A DNA stretch of 64,000 nucleotides from Ustilaginoidea virens (GCF_000687475.1 NC_057316.1:7402041-7466040); one strand, 5' to 3'. Counted from the stretch's first letter, positions 1-13,501 are shown. A program made the numbers and translations. Notes: a model not told the origin generated them from the letters alone.

Positions 1-247
1 GCCGTCTAACCACTTACTATAGTAGATACTGTGTGGTAAAAAGAAGGTGGCTAGGTTAGCACGCTATAGATTATTTGCTATGCTATTGTAGTTAGGTGAA
101 ACGCTCCTTTTTATACTATAACCCTTACTTTATTTACTATAGTAGGCCTATATTAATAAGGTGAGGGGTGAGGCATAGGTAATACGCTATGCTTTCCTTT
201 GTAGCCTTATAGCGCCTTCTTTGCTATGTATCCCTTATATTACCAAA

Positions 248-475
248 TGGAATTAATATCGCAATCGCCTAATTACTGCGATTATTATATATATAGTAAA
301 CCCGCTTTTCCCTATGCTCTTTTATAGGGTGTATAGGCAGCCCTGTAGAGCCGCACCACTACTTATTACGTACTACCTCGCGCGCGACCGTATATATAAC
401 TTATATCCTTTATACGATTTAAATCTGGCATACGAACCGCACCCCTATTGGCTGGCTATTAGAATAAACGTAGAG
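248..475 (+). repeat. LTR-like dispersed repeat, copy A1
   Basis: Starts with TGGAAT followed by a cgcaatcgcc segment, and contains a 'gcttttccctatgc...tagggtgtataggcagcc' type core with gaps. The same order of landmarks occurs at 18546-18760 and 22025-22365, and on the minus strand at 33790-34108. The least mutated member (33790-34108) begins TGTTGGAATCGC, so a solo LTR or a MITE-like element is likely. The right end is uncertain. Confidence 0.5.
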
Positions 476-959
476 TATATGCTAGTCATATGCTAGTCCA
501 CGCTAATGATAGGGTAGGGGCAGCAGCCAGCTTTTCTATACTAAATTATGCGCTAGTCTACGCTAATAGATAGGGTAGGGGAAGTAGCCGGCTCTTCTTT
601 AGCATATTCATATAGTAATAGTAAGGGTTAATATGGCAATAATATAGAACTTTTCTTTTTTTTACCCTCTTTCTATACGACTACCAACCTTACTATATAT
701 TCCTACTTACCTTTAGTACTCTAGAAAGTAGTAGCGCTAGCCTCTTATATTTATTGAATAAAAAGGATATATACGCTTGCCACCCTATACTAGGAAGTAT
801 GTCATCCCGCGCGCTTGCCACGAGCCCTATAGAAGTAACCCCCCCTAAGCGTCCTTATGGCCGCCCCCGGGTTAATCCTATAATATAACGACAGTATAGG
901 AATACTAGGTAATGGCAGTAGCGCGCGTAAAGGGTAGTAAATGCTTTAAACAAAGCTAT
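476..959. other. No gene seen; RIP-mutated intergenic DNA
   Basis: Contains a short near-duplicate stretch around 490-600 ('gctagtc...cgctaat...agggtagggg' twice) and no reading frame of interest. The counterpart is 40161-40639. Confidence 0.5.
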
Positions 960-1500
960 TTAGGATAACTAGCCTTTACAGCAGGAGCAGCTAGTATAGG
1001 CCGCGCCGCAAAGGATATCACCGAGGCTATCCGCTAGACCAGCCTCGAGCTAATACGGCAGCGTATCGCCGGCCCTATCTATAGCCTCTCTATGTGCCGG
1101 CCTGCGAAGGATATCACTAAGGCTATCCGCTAGACTAGCCTCGAGCTAATGCGGTAGCGTATCGCCGGCCCTATCTACAGCCTCTCTATATACCGGCCCG
1201 CAAAGGATATTACTAAGGCTATCCGCTAGACCAGCCTTAAGCCAACGCGGCAGCGCATCGCTAGCCCTATCTATAGCCTCTCTATATACTAATCCGCGAA
1301 GGATATCACCGAGGCTATCCGCCAGACCAGCCTCGAGCTAATGCGGTAGCGTATCGCCGGCCCTATCTATAGCCTCTTTATATGCCGGCCTGTAAAGGAT
1401 ATTACCGAGGCTATCCGCTAGATCGGCCTCGAGTAGCCGCAGCATTATATCCCTAGCCGCGTCTATAGCCCTACCTTTCTGCCGGCTATCCCCTATTGCT
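960..1500 (-). pseudogene. Minus-strand remnant made of 32-residue repeats (copy A)
   Basis: A 96-bp tandem repeat runs from about 1003 to 1445, with aaggatat landmarks at 1011, 1107, 1203, 1299 and 1395, exactly 96 bp apart. Because 96 is 32 codons, one minus-strand frame reads as repeated helical units containing GLADSL, ILRGPAYREAIDRAGD and WLEA blocks. The plus-strand frames carry stops. In this copy the minus frame is interrupted; copy B is cleaner. It would be transcribed divergently from gene 1, whose start lies only about 30 bp away. I do not recognise the family. It could be a small repeat protein or simply a satellite with one open frame. Confidence 0.45.
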
Positions 1501-1530
1501 GACTATCTCGCCCCTATACTAGAGCCTTAT

Positions 1531-4500
1531 ATGGCGGTCGCCGGAAGCTCGGCATTAGGCGCCCTAAAGCGTTATATCAGGCGCGAAGAGGCCTATATGC
1601 AGTACCAGGGCAATATACAGTCACTTACTATATCGATAGAAGGGCTATATATCCTATAAAATGCAGGCTCGGCAGCTACTAATGCCCTACCTAGACCGCA
1701 AGGCGATACTATAGTTATACTAGATTTATATAGCGAGAGCGAGACCGAGGAGCACTAGAATACCCTAATAGCTAGTAATTCGGCTCAAATAGATAATAAT
1801 AGTAGGGTTATACTAAACTCGGATAGTGAGAGCGATACTAAGGAGCGCAGGTATATCCTAGCAGCTAGCGACCCTGCTATATTATATAATAATACTAGGG
1901 TTATACTAAACTTAGATAGCGAGAGCGATGCCGAAGAATAAGAGTATATACTAGTGGCTAATAATACTAGAGCGGATAACGATACTATAATGGATACCGG
2001 GCGTAATAGCACTAGAGCGGATGACGATATTATAATGGATACCGGCCGTAATAGTAGAGCGGATGACGATACTATAACGGATACCGGGCGCGATAGCACT
2101 AGAGCGGATGACGATACTATAATAGATACCGGCTATAATAGTAGAGCGGATGACGATACTATAATGGATACCGGCCGCGATAGTAGAGCGGATAACAATA
2201 TTATAATAGATACCGGGCCCGATAGCACTAGAGCGGATAATAATATTATAACGGATACCGGCCGCGATAGTAGAGCGGATAATGATATTATAACGGATAC
2301 CGGCCGCAATAGTAGAGCGGATGATAATACTGTAATAGATACCGGCCGCGATAGTACTAGAGCGGATAATGACATAATAATGGATATCAGCCATAATAGC
2401 ACTAGAGCGGATGACGACGCTATAGATACTAGCCGCGATAGTAGAGCGGATAATGATATAATAATGGATATTAGTTATAATAGCACTAGAGCGGATGATG
2501 ATGCTATAGATACCGGCCGCGATAGTAGAGCGGATAACGATATAATAATAGATACCGGCCGCGATAGCACTAGAGCGGATAATAAAACTATAACGGATAT
2601 CAGCTATAATAGTATTAGAGCGGATGATAATGCTATAATAGATACCGGCCGCGATAGTATTAGAGCGGATAATGATTTTATACTAGATGCCGGCGGCAAT
2701 ACTAGGTAGTACCCCTATCTTCTCTATCTAATAGAATACTATAAGAAAAGCTAGACTAATTATAGCCCCGGTAATAGTATCGGCGGATGGGGCTTTAACG
2801 ATAGCCTGCTACAGCTAGAATACTATAGCAGCCTTAAGGAGACCGATAGCGAGCCGCTATATTATCCTTCTATAATACCGCTATTATTGCCTAATCTATC
2901 AGCTAGGCCCCTATCTAGTAGGGGTAACCCGCTTCTTGCAATCGCAAACCAAGCTAGATAGCGCCTCAATAATAGCGGGATTAAATATAGCGATACTAGC
3001 AGCGATAATAAGGGCGACGAGTTCCTACAGCGATAGGCCTCGGTATATAAGATTATCTTCCAAAAGGCGTTCTAACCTTTATGCTCTTATAGCGCACAAG
3101 AGAATGACGATAGCGATAGTAACGGCGATAATAGCGACGATCCTAAGGGCAATAGGGCCGCTAGGCCAAGCCCTAGCGACTTCTAGGATATAGCAGACTC
3201 CCTTAGTCTTAGCCGCAATACTATTACGCAGCTGCTTACGGTCGACCCTCTCTAATTATCCGTTTATTAGTTTTCCGCTCATTAGGTGGCTATAGGGGCT
3301 GGCGCCGAGGCCGACTAAAAGCGGCTATAGCCTATACGCTTCAGGCCGACGTTGAAACTGCCTATCTCGCTAAAGGCCATATAGAAGGCCCTCGCGCGCC
3401 TATATAATATAGAGATCCACCGTATATAGGATGTCGATAGTAGTTAGATAGGGGCTATATCGCTTGCTGTGGTCCCGCCGTCGATATATATATGCGTCTC
3501 CCTTATGCCGCCCTTTATGCTGTCTATCTAAGGTAATTAGGTGATCTAGCCCTATAGCGTCTAGCTAGGGAGGACACATTATACCTACCTAGGCTCCTAT
3601 GCTATAGCATTTCGCGGTATTACCTTCTCTATCTTTATCCTCTTCCTAAACGCCTATATTATACCTGGCAGTAAGTAGGGCAGCTAACCGTTTACCCTAA
3701 GCTACTAAAGGCAGGCCGAGTTTGTAGACAGCGCCCTACTACCGGCCATCCGCAGCTATATGCCGCAGCACTATATGCAGGAGATGCCTATATTATTCGC
3801 CATAGCAAAGGCTAAGTCGCAGTCCAACCAGGAGCGGTATAGGGCTATATATATAGGGCCGGCAGATATAGCCGCGCTATAGAGGGGCGAAAGGCCTAGC
3901 TAATACCACCTATGCTATACTATTCCCGGCGAGCACCTGGACGATATATAGTACGACTTTTGCTGGCGCTATAGCTCTATCGAGGTCGCGCTAGTATTAG
4001 GTAGGATAGTCTGCTACTTTAAGCACCCTAAGCTCCTCTTCTAGGCGCACAATACAAAAAATATTATAATTAGCGAGATAGTAGAATCGGCATTAGAGAG
4101 CTTTAGCGCCGTTATTTTAGGCTCCCTCAAGCTAGGCTATATCGATCCCTAGTCTACTTAAGTCGATATTGGCTTCCGCGACGCGGCTAAAAGGGCTAGG
4201 TAGGCTAGGCAGGCTAGGCAGGCCGAGGCTTACGATAACGCTATAGAGATCGACCGCGATTATAAAGATAGCGGCGATATTAATAATAATAACAATAAGG
4301 ATAGCGATACCCTTAGCGGCATAACGCTACTATAGAAGCACGCATATATAGAGTAGTATCACTAGACGCTATATAAGCCCTCTTTCGATATTAAGCTAAA
4401 TAAGAGCCTCTTCTACTCCTATAGTACGCGCGAGGCGGCCACCTATATAGGCAAGGCCCGCAGCATTATTAGGCAGGGCGCCGCCTACCTGCACCCCGGC

Positions 4501-7500
4501 CACCCGCTCTACCGCAAAATAGGCATTATGCGGGCTAAGGGCTACTACTTATATAAGGAGCTCTTCGGCAGTATATTTAGCGACTATAAGCTCTATACTA
4601 ACGCCGAGATAGCGACGCTCGCCCTGCCTAAGGCCGTAGTAGATAAGATATATATCGCGGGCTATAACTAGGGTAGGGCGACTAAGGCCAGCGCGCCGCC
4701 GCGGTCTAAGGTTAAGGCGGCCTAGGCGGCCAACCGGGCCTATCTGCGGACCCTATACGATAGCAAAATCGACGCCTAGGGCTATACGGCCAGGAAAGAG
4801 ATCACCTTTCGCCTCGATATTATAGCCACACTTTACGCGCAGGGCAGCTTTTCTGCCGGCCGCATTAGCGGCATCTTAGGCGGAAAGGTGCGGCTGTGCG
4901 CGCGTATAGGCGGCGGTATCTGGGATACAACCCCGCTAGGCGACCCTTATTATTACTACTACTACCCTTACTAGATCCTCCTAATGTGCGACCTTAATAC
5001 TATCGTCTTTACTAACGCTAGCCGCCTTATCGCTGCACTCAATAATATCTTCCTTATTAAAGCCTAGCCAGACCCGCCTAAGTCCTAAGTCGGCCACTCT
5101 ATCGCGCGGTATTATACGGCGTTGCTATTCCTACGGCTACTGCAGCTAGGCCTAACTAGCGAGGTCGATATACCCTACGACGACTAGATATAGCGCGATA
5201 TATAGCGGACCTGCATCCGCGGCGATAGTAGCAGGGCTATCGTTATACGCCGCTATAGGCTCGGCCTGCTCGGCCGGCTGCTTTACGATAGCTACCTCTA
5301 GCTCGATGAGGGGTAGGTCGACCCAATAAACCTATACCTCTCCTTCGCCACGCTAGCCACCTACTATATCCCCCATAATCCGCTTATAAATGCGTAGCTA
5401 TCGCAGAGCATTATATAAAGCTTTACCACAAGACTTATCCGCACCGGCTTCCTAGTAAAGTACTATACGCGCGCTACCGCCTACTTACGCCAGTAGGTCT
5501 CTATATCAGACCCCCCTGCATCTGCGGCTAGGCGGGCGAATCGGAGGGCCTAGAAGCTCGAGAGCAAGGTTATTACTCTTATCGTTAGTAAGGTGGCGCG
5601 CTCGTATGGCTTTCACCTCCTAGAAAAGCTATATAAGTACTAGACCACAGCCGCCTAGGGGCTACAGCCCCTCCCCGGCGAAGACGTAGAAAAGCCTACT
5701 ATCGCCCCTAAGGTCCCGGCGGTACTAGTAGCCGATGCTATTAGCGATGCCCTCCCTAGGATATCGGCAGCATACGCCCTATAGGCCTAATACATCCACA
5801 GCAGTCCGCCTACCCTCCGCCTCCTACTTAAGCGCTACCGCAATAACCTTAAGCCAGCCATCCTCCTCCCTATAAATATCGCTACCGTATACTACGAGGC
5901 ATACTCTATCTACTTTAAGGATAGTTAACCGTCCATCTTTAGCGATAGCAAAACGGCTATAGTATCTCTCCTTTGGCGGCCAGGCAGCAGGCCCTGCCCC
6001 GACCCTTCCTACGACGCCAAGGCCTAATATTTCCGCGATAAATATGCGAACCTATTTTACTATACTATAGCCGAACTCGACTGCTACTATAACGATAGCT
6101 ATAATAGCCGCAGCAGTAGTAACAGCAATAGCGATAGCGATAGTAATAGTCCTAAGGCCAAGATTAAGCTATACGGCATATACCTAAAGTGGCTATCCAA
6201 GCGCGGGGCCGGCAACAGGTAGTCCTAGCTTATCTATTATACCCTCTTCTACGATTAGGAGAAGAAGATATAAAGGATAAATACATTCTACAGCCTTTTT
6301 TAGATGCTACGCGATGCCTACTATAGGAACGCTCACCTAAGCGCCCTCCCATTCGACGATATTTTCTAAAAGTAGATCGGCAACTATATACTTATTATAT
6401 TTAACTCGGACCACTCTAAAGAGGTCGGCACCTTACGATATATACCAGAACCGGCAAGCCATAATAACCCGCTGGCGCAGCGCGCTGCTACCTCTTACGC
6501 CAGGCGGGCTAGCGTTATCCCATCCTTCTTCCTTATCCAGCTCCAGGCCCCTATAGTATATACATATACCGATAGCTACGGCCCCGAGTCCTGCTACGAC
6601 GACAGGCAGCAATAATACTACCGCAATAACTACCAGCACTTTATAACGCTTATACGGCTGCAGTAGTGGCATCGGGTACTGCCCATCCTACGCGCCGCCT
6701 AGCCCCGCGATATAGAGCAACCTACGATAATTCAAGCTATTACAGCACTTACCTACTACGCGTAGCGCCTATGCGATATACTTACTAACATCTAGGACCT
6801 AAACGGCATTAATCCACAGCTCGGTATAGATACGCCGGCCCCCTTGCCCTATAGGCAAAGGTTCGACCAAGGACACAAGGCCTAATCCCTATACGCCGCC
6901 AGCAACTTTAATATAATACGCGAGGTTCCGCGAGCTACCGTCGCTAAGTATAGCAAGGTCTATAATAGCTGGCCGGCTATATTCATGCCCTATAGGGAGT
7001 TAGTGCGGTTAATTCGGCGGCATTTAGCTGTAGTAGCCCGGTTCCTTACTATAGAGTATATCGGGTATATAATCGCCTTATATTACCTAGCCGATAAGTA
7101 TACTGTGGAAGCGCTATTCTGCTATTTGTATACCCTATGCCTCTGCCTATCTTCCGACCTTAGGCCTAAGGAAGGCGATAATAATATCTTTATAGACAGC
7201 CTATCGCGACCCGCCTTCCAGCCTATATAGTACCCCCCTGCTAAGCTGGATGCCGCTAAGACCCTTAGGAATAGGTTTAACGAGGAGCATAGCTAGGGCG
7301 ATAGCGTTAGGGACATAATAGCCTTCCTAAAGTAGAGGGAGCCGCCGCAGGAAGAAATCAGTATATTAACCGGGTTAGATAAGTTAGAAGCTAAATTAAC
7401 CGATAGGACTATAAGCGAGAGCGATGCCTAGTCTAACGTATGGTCGGGCGGTAAGGAGGGCTAAAAGCCCCCCTTAGGACCTATATATCCTAACTATATT

Positions 7501-7545
7501 CGATCCGAGGTATAGATAGGGGGTCTAATAGGTAACTACTATTAA
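1531..7545 (+). pseudogene. Gene 1 copy A: 2005-codon RIP-inactivated gene, unknown family
   Basis: One frame can be followed from ATG 1531 to TAA 7543-7545 with no frameshift or intron, but it is crossed by many in-frame TAG/TAA codons in Gln or Trp positions. Order: a short N-terminal segment; acidic SESDTEE-type patches; a repeat domain at 1954-2709 of about 14-15 residue units (RADDDTIMDTGRDS type); a second acidic D/S/N-rich stretch around 3050-3180; then a long non-repetitive region containing segments such as IPGEHLDD and FKHPKLLF, an Asn run near codon 915, and a clean final stretch at 6985-7230. The length equals copy B exactly, so decay was by substitution only. I do not recognise catalytic motifs. 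It may belong to the large hypothetical protein families seen near repeats in Pezizomycotina, but that is an impression, not a match. Confidence 0.7.
1954..2709 (+). repeat. Tandem repeat domain inside gene 1 (A)
   Basis: Units of 42-45 bp encoding variants of RADDDTIMDTGRDS, alternating with a form that has an extra Thr (NSTRAD against NSRAD). About 17 units are visible. Open frames also exist on the opposite strand because the unit lacks stops there, and those are not genes. The unit number matches copy B (equal total length), so the array has not slipped since duplication. Confidence 0.85.
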
Positions 7546-7812
7546 CGCCTTAGGGGGCCATCCGAGGCCATAAATAGGCAAACGTGGCACTAGATACTAG
7601 TGCGAAAAGGCCAGGTGTCTATATACGCGCTGTATTATGCGATACGCTAGGTTATCTTCTGCGTCTACTGCCCTCTCGTCCGATCCCAGCTATAGACTAT
7701 ACTACTAGCTAGCTAGCCCTATCTGTCTCTTTCCTCTATCCTCCCTGGTAAGGTAGAAGTACAGCCGTCTTTTCCCCCTCTCCCCCCCCCTTTCCCCCCC
7801 TTATACCTTACT
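7546..7812 (+). promoter_or_regulatory. Gene 1 to gene 2 interval with pyrimidine tract (A)
   Basis: 267 bp between the gene 1 stop and the gene 2 ATG. The last 80 bp hold a C/T-rich run including long poly-C (about 7775-7800), typical of fungal core promoters and 5' leaders. No TATA box is evident. Confidence 0.35.
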
Positions 7813-9552
7813 ATGCCCCGCCTTAAGAGGAGCTGCTAGGATAGCAGCCCGGAACCTATAGACCCTCCTTTAGAATGCGAACGCAAACGCGAATATAAAT
7901 GCGAACGCCTGACCAGGCTGCCTTACCCTGCCCTACGCTACGCCACTATATCAGTCTGCCTATTACCCGCCAACTCCCCCCCTAATACCGCCCCTGACGA
8001 TGCAACCCTTACCCCTTTTAGGGCTATAATATAGAGCCAACCGACCACCGCAGAGGCAGATAGCCAGCTAGAGGCCTAGGACGCATATGCTCCGGCAAGC
8101 CTGCTAGACCCGGCCAAAGACTACACGCAAATGCTGGGCCTAGTGCGGCAGCTTTTAGAAGCCACCCGCGCTATTAAAAGGTAGTTTATCTACCGCGGCC
8201 GCGATAAGGAGCTAGTGGCCGCGCTAATACTAGACTTAACCTATAACCACTTAAGTAGCCTCGCGTATACTATACGCCGGTTAGGGGCGCCAATCGGTAC
8301 TATTGATGCCCCCCCGCTATTCATCAGCCTCATATAGCTCTAATAGGGGGGCAAGCATATATAAGAAGACGCCTATCTAGATAAGCAGACCCTAATATAA
8401 GCCAACCTACTGCTCGCTATACTATACTGTAGGCCGGGTCCTAATCCCGACCCTACCTTACTCGACTAACTAGACGCGGCCTTTCTGCAGCACTTTATCG
8501 ACCCATAAGACCCAGACCTAATATAGTTTTAGCAACTAATGCTGCTTATATATATATTTTGCCTCCTTAAGCTACTCCCCCCTTAGCCTAGCTAGGACAA
8601 GGCAAGCATAGTAAAGGCCATCGCCACTATATTCTACTGCTGCTATACAGACCGTACTAACTAACATCGACTCTTTACCTATAGGCCCTTTAAGACCCTT
8701 ACCGGCTTATATGAGTAAAAGGCGACTGAAGAGGTAGAGATACTCAAGATAGCCAATTGGATCTATAAGGTAGAGGTAGCCCTCTAGAGCCTAGGAGACG
8801 TAAGCCTATGCCACCTACAAAAAACCTACTCCCAGCAGGCTATATTCGACACGCTTACCCATCTATATTTTAACGCTATCTACTATAAGCCCCGCAAGTC
8901 GAAACCTAAAGGCATAGGCACCTTAAAGTAGGACTAAGACGACGGCTTCTATACTAATAGTATCGCCATTATGCCGCCCCCCCACCGGGCGCTAATATAT
9001 AGGTATTTCCTCTTTTGCCGCTAGCCGCTGCCCTCTCCACCAATAATATCGCGGCTTCCGGCCCCTCCCCCGCTTTCTTACACAGGGATACCCTACTTAT
9101 ATAGGGGCAAGGACTATAGTAGCTAATCTACTATTTCCCCCTGCTAGGAACGCCCGTCGACCCTATTACAGGTAGTAGCGACCCTCCTACTAGTAGAGGC
9201 AGATAGCCTACTAAAGGCCCTTCGGACCTATAGGTCTTAACCCTATATAATAAGAGCGCTAAGCCCGATAATAGAAAAAAGGGAAGGGGGTAAGCTAAGG
9301 AGGATAAAGTATCGGGTAGTAGAATATAGCGCTAGACTCTAGTTATATAAGGTAGGTAGTAAGATAAAGGCCACTTATATTTATACGCAGTATGTATACG
9401 GCTACGGCTATAACCTTACGCTTATCGTATAGGGGGGGCAGCCCGGCTCGCAATAAGGGCCGCTAGGACCTATAGGTCCCAACCGGCCTACAGAAACCCT
9501 ATATATGCCTGCCTACCTTCCTAATAGAAGGTGGAAGGTGACTATTAGGTAA
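7813..9552 (+). pseudogene. Gene 2 copy A: about 580-codon RIP-inactivated gene, unknown
   Basis: The frame runs from ATG 7813 to TAA 9550-9552 with in-frame stops. The N-terminus is basic and Cys/Arg/Lys-rich, encoded by hexamer repeats (CERKRE type). The middle is Leu-rich and helical (for example LLEATRAIKRQFIYRGRDKE), and the C-terminal third is Pro-rich. Two copies of the GGACCTATAGGTCC palindrome, at 9224 and 9476, are crossed in frame as TYRS and GPIGPN. They may be in-frame insertions, or lie in an unrecognised intron or in the 3' UTR. A TAA at 9238 inside the first palindrome is absent from copy B. No domain recognised. Confidence 0.6.
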
Positions 9553-10158
9553 TAGTTACGTGTGTTGTCACATATATAATATATAAAACGCCCCCCCCCC
9601 ACTAGGCTAAGACGGCACGAATGCATTATAACGCGAAAAGTGGGTCGAGCCAGGCTATACCTTAGCATATCTTCCTATAGGAGAGTAGGCTTATGCGGAG
9701 CATTTGCCACCTACCTACCCTATTACGAGTTAACACCCGGCATATCGAGGCGAACCGCTAAACCCTCTCTTACCTTTGCCCCTAGGGGACCTGGCAGTAA
9801 GGCGCTAGATAATATAGATGCAGCAACGCACGATAGAGACTGCGCTAGGCCAGGCCTATAATACGGAGAGCCAGAGGCTATACGTCTAGTACAGTAGGTC
9901 CTAGCCAGCCAGCAGGGTAGAAAAAAGGTATTGCAGTATAGGTAGGTAAGCGCGGGTTCCACTCACTAATACCATTACCCGCCGCCTATACTACTACCAA
10001 TACTGCTCAAATAGGCAATATCTATTATAACTATATACCTAATAGCTCCCAGAAGGAGAATAGGGACGCATATATTACACCATTAAGACCTGTAAGTCCG
10101 AAAATTAATCATTATATAAGTCTGTTCTACCGCTCTATTGCCTTACCGCCTATAGGTC
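9553..10158 (+). other. Gene 2 to gene 3 interval with a small frame kept in both copies (A)
   Basis: Has a poly-C run near 9590 and a 73-codon frame at 9640-9861. The frame is also open in copy B and ends at the same place, with a GPGSKALDN block. An overlapping minus-strand frame (9723-9962) is not kept. It could be a decayed exon or chance. No family is recognised. Confidence 0.3.
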
Positions 10159-10260
10159 TATAAAACTTCTTCTTTTATGCTAACCTTTTCCTTTTCCTTT
10201 CTCTTCCTTATATCCTATAAATTAACCTTTTTTAGGACCTATAGGTTTAAGCCACCCTTC
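10159..10260 (+). promoter_or_regulatory. TATA box and CT-rich leader upstream of gene 3 (A)
   Basis: TATAAAA at 10159-10165 is followed at once by cttcttctttt and further pyrimidine-rich sequence. The same arrangement (TATAAAAA then cttcttctcttt) occurs at 17285, so both look like promoters of one style. A palindrome copy overlaps at about 10235. Distance to the gene 3 start is about 930 bp, so an upstream exon may exist. Confidence 0.35.
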
Positions 10261-10439
10261 CTAGATTACGCTTAGTCTTTTCGCACTATCTTAGAAGCAC
10301 CCGTCTATACTATAACGGCCGACTAATCGACTTAATTATCTCCCGTATTTTTTAACTTATTAGTTTTTTTATATACTATTAATTTGCTGTATAAAATAAA
10401 AGAACGAAAAAGAGGTAAAACTCTATATAGAAGAGGAGG

Positions 10440-11093
10440 GCTTAAGTTTAGACCTATAGGTCCAAACCGCCCTCTATGCGACCAACCTACTAACTAGCGA
10501 GCTAGATAGATTACGATAAGATAGTGCGTAAAACCCGCTAAAGCACTAAGAGGACTATAATTCGACTTATAAGATGCGCTTAGGAGTCGCTAAGCTAGTA
10601 AGACCAGCAGCAGCCTCTAAGGCAGCATATCGCGTAAATGCTACTAAGCGGGCAGGTCGATATATATACTACGCTAGTCTCGGAGGCAGATAACTATAAT
10701 AGTGCGCTATCCTAGTATATATAGCTCTTAGCTTAAGCGATAAAGGAGATAAAAGTGCCAGATAGTTAGGAAACTCCTAGTGATAGGCCATCGCATACTA
10801 TTAATACGCCATAATACGAAGGTAATATATTTAATAATAGCTTATAACCCGATATACCAACCCCTCGACTTTAAATAAGGCGTAGAGTTCCCAAGCCATT
10901 AGCCGTAATACTAGAGTAGGAAGACGAAGTATAGGAAAAAGACCAAAAAAAAGACCTATCGGAAAGGACCCCTATATAGCAAGTGCTAGCACGTAGAGGT
11001 AAGAAAGGAAAAAAGTAATAAAACAATAAAGCAGAATGTTCCCCTATAGCAGTAGACGACGAGGTAAATTAGCGCCGCGATATATACTAGCTT
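10440..11093 (+). other. Decayed stretch upstream of gene 3, possibly coding (A)
   Basis: A frame around 10570-10690 reads MRLGVAKLVRPAAASK and continues to a stop, and 10900-11060 is Lys/Arg-rich. Neither segment is open over the same span in copy B, and no splice link to gene 3 is obvious. A palindrome copy lies at 10450. Confidence 0.25.
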
Positions 11094-11421
11094 ATAACCA
11101 CTCTTATCAGCAATATATAGGCTCCTATTTCTATAATTACTGTGAATAAACCTAAAGAGAAGGAGGGTAAGGCCGAAAAGCTTAAGCGACTCCCGGCGGC
11201 TTATTTTAAGCAGTTTATAGAGTATAATATAGCGCCCTTCCTACCGCCGGCAGACTAAAAAGAGTAGTATCGGAGGGAGAGTATATAGCAGGCGTTTAGG
11301 TATATAGAGGGCCCGTATTTTCTAGAGAATAAGCCTAGTTTACAAATAAGAAATTATAATATTATATAGTATAACCATTTTAAGACGACGCTTAACCTTA
11401 AGTTATTTGCGGATGAGATTA

Positions 11422-11525
11422 GTACGTAATAACCCCGGCTGGGACCTATAGGTCCCACCCGCCTTCCTAGGGTTGCCCCCCCCCCCCCCCCTCCCCAAAC
11501 TACTAACTAACGCCTATATCCCTAG
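11422..11525 (+). other. Gene 3 intron 1 (A), with palindrome and poly-C
   Basis: The donor is GTACGT, the branch-like ACTAAC sits near 11503 and the acceptor is CCTAG at 11525. Splicing joins ATT-A to TT-CCG and brings exon 1 (frame 3) into exon 2 (frame 2). It carries the palindrome GGACCTATAGGTCC at 11452 and a long C run. Copy B has a GTATGT donor and is 1 nt shorter, the difference lying in poly-C. Confidence 0.7.
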
Positions 11526-13501
11526 TTCCGCGCATTATGCAACTATTAATACAGCTAGCTGGGTCCGGCCTAGACCATATAGAGCTTATTAAACTGATGT
11601 CGGAGGCGTAAAAAGCATAATATACTTCTGGTGGCTAAAAGGGACCTTTCGATAAGATGGTGAGGAAGCTATTTATATCGATATATCGAATTAAAGATAT
11701 AAAGGGTAAAGCTGCTAATAATAAACTTTTTGAGGTACTTAGTGCTATAGTTCGCCGCCTAGAAAACGCAGGGGTACGCCGGCTAATAGAGGCTATTATA
11801 AAGGACCTAAGAGCGCTATTTTTCCTGCCGATTACCGACGAGCTAGCGACTAGGCGCGACCTACTATCGCTAGTATTCGACTTTAACCTAATAGTAATAG
11901 GGTATGCGATACAGCTTCTTAAGTTTGCCCCTGCTAATATTAAAGAGTGGATAAAGGCTAGTCGCGTTTTAGGTAGGGAGGGCGATACTCCCTACTAATA
12001 CCGCTATTTAACACCTATACCTACCATTAGAATAGGAGAACTTAATATCCCTATTCGGAAGGAACCCCTATTTATAGGCATATACTTAGCAGAAGACATC
12101 GCATAAGCTTTTACGATTATTAGATATATTAATATACAGCGAAAGTCGATAAGTAGCTAAAAGGTGTATTAGATTAAGCACTATAAGGCCGTTGCACTAG
12201 TACTACCTACGAAATTCCTTGGCTATTATAACCCTAATAATAAGCCTATAACGAGTAGTAAGGATAGGGAAGAGTAAGAGCCTTTTCTTAATAGAAATAC
12301 TTCTTTAAGCCTTATTTATCGGTCTATAGTTTTAGCGCTAGGCGAGAAGTAGGATAAGATAGCTAAGCATCTGATAGGCGATAATAATAACGACAACGAC
12401 GATAATAATAATAACGAAAACAATAACGAGGATAATAATAATAATAATAATATTGGTAAGGATAATAGAAATGATACTAATAGTGGCAACGGGCCCGACG
12501 AGAGGCTAAAAGGTACTACTAGCGATTTCGACCCCCTTAGTATACTTTTCTCTAGTTCTTCTACCCTAATTAATCGTCTCATAAGGGCGAATAGAAAAGG
12601 CCTCCCCAAGGCTTATAATAGTCCAATAAAGGCCGAGTAGGTGTCCACACTCCGCGTACTGCAGCATAAGGCCGTAGACCTTAGTATTATTATCGCGCAG
12701 CGTATATCTATAATACAGCAAGAGAGGCGGAGCTTTACCGCAGTCTTTTATAGTGAGCACCTTAAGTCTTATATGCGGGAGGTTTCCACATATCTACATT
12801 ATATTGCAGCAACGCGCAAATCGCAGGCCCACGCTACTAAGGCCGGCAAGGCCCTAGATAAGATAAATAGCAGACTATAGGCCCTTCAATTGTAAGGCGC
12901 ATCAGCAGATAAGCTCTAAGCGTAGCATAATTTGCAAAGATAGGCGTTTACCCAAAATTTTTCGGTCGATAAGATGTACTATATATTATTCCTCCTAAAT
13001 GCGCATATCTAATCGTTCTAGCCACTAGAAATAGTAGATTTTAAAAGATTGCATCGATAGATAGCCCTTACCGCTAATTATAGACTATACGATATAGTCG
13101 GCATAGAGCCATTATTGCTATACTAGGTGGTAGACCTCGGCCGCATTATTGAAAAGTTAAAGAGGGGGGTTTCTATTGGCTTTAATCTCGATATAAGGCT
13201 AGGGAAGATAAAGATCGCGCTAGCTACTATTAAGGTAATAGCTCGCCGGACCGAGTTATATAATAAGTCTATCAAGTCCGGCGACGAGCCGCAACTATAT
13301 GCACCTATGCTATTTATCCTCTTAGTTAATATCCTAAAGCAGACTATTAAGGAAGTAAGCGCCTATAACCTAGGCTTCCGCCTTATTATCTTCTACGGTT
13401 CTAATAAGAAAAGCATTAGCAATACTAGCGTAAAGCTATTAGAGGTAGGGCGGTTTCACAAAGTGATGAAGCAGCTTATAGACGCTACTCATCTCCCCTA
13501 G

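Noticed and set aside
314..496. 60-codon plus-strand frame
   Set aside because: It overlaps the LTR-like repeat and is not preserved in copy B.
1785..2402. Three overlapping minus-strand frames (also 41475-42389)
   Set aside because: They are antisense shadows of the D/S/R repeat domain of gene 1.
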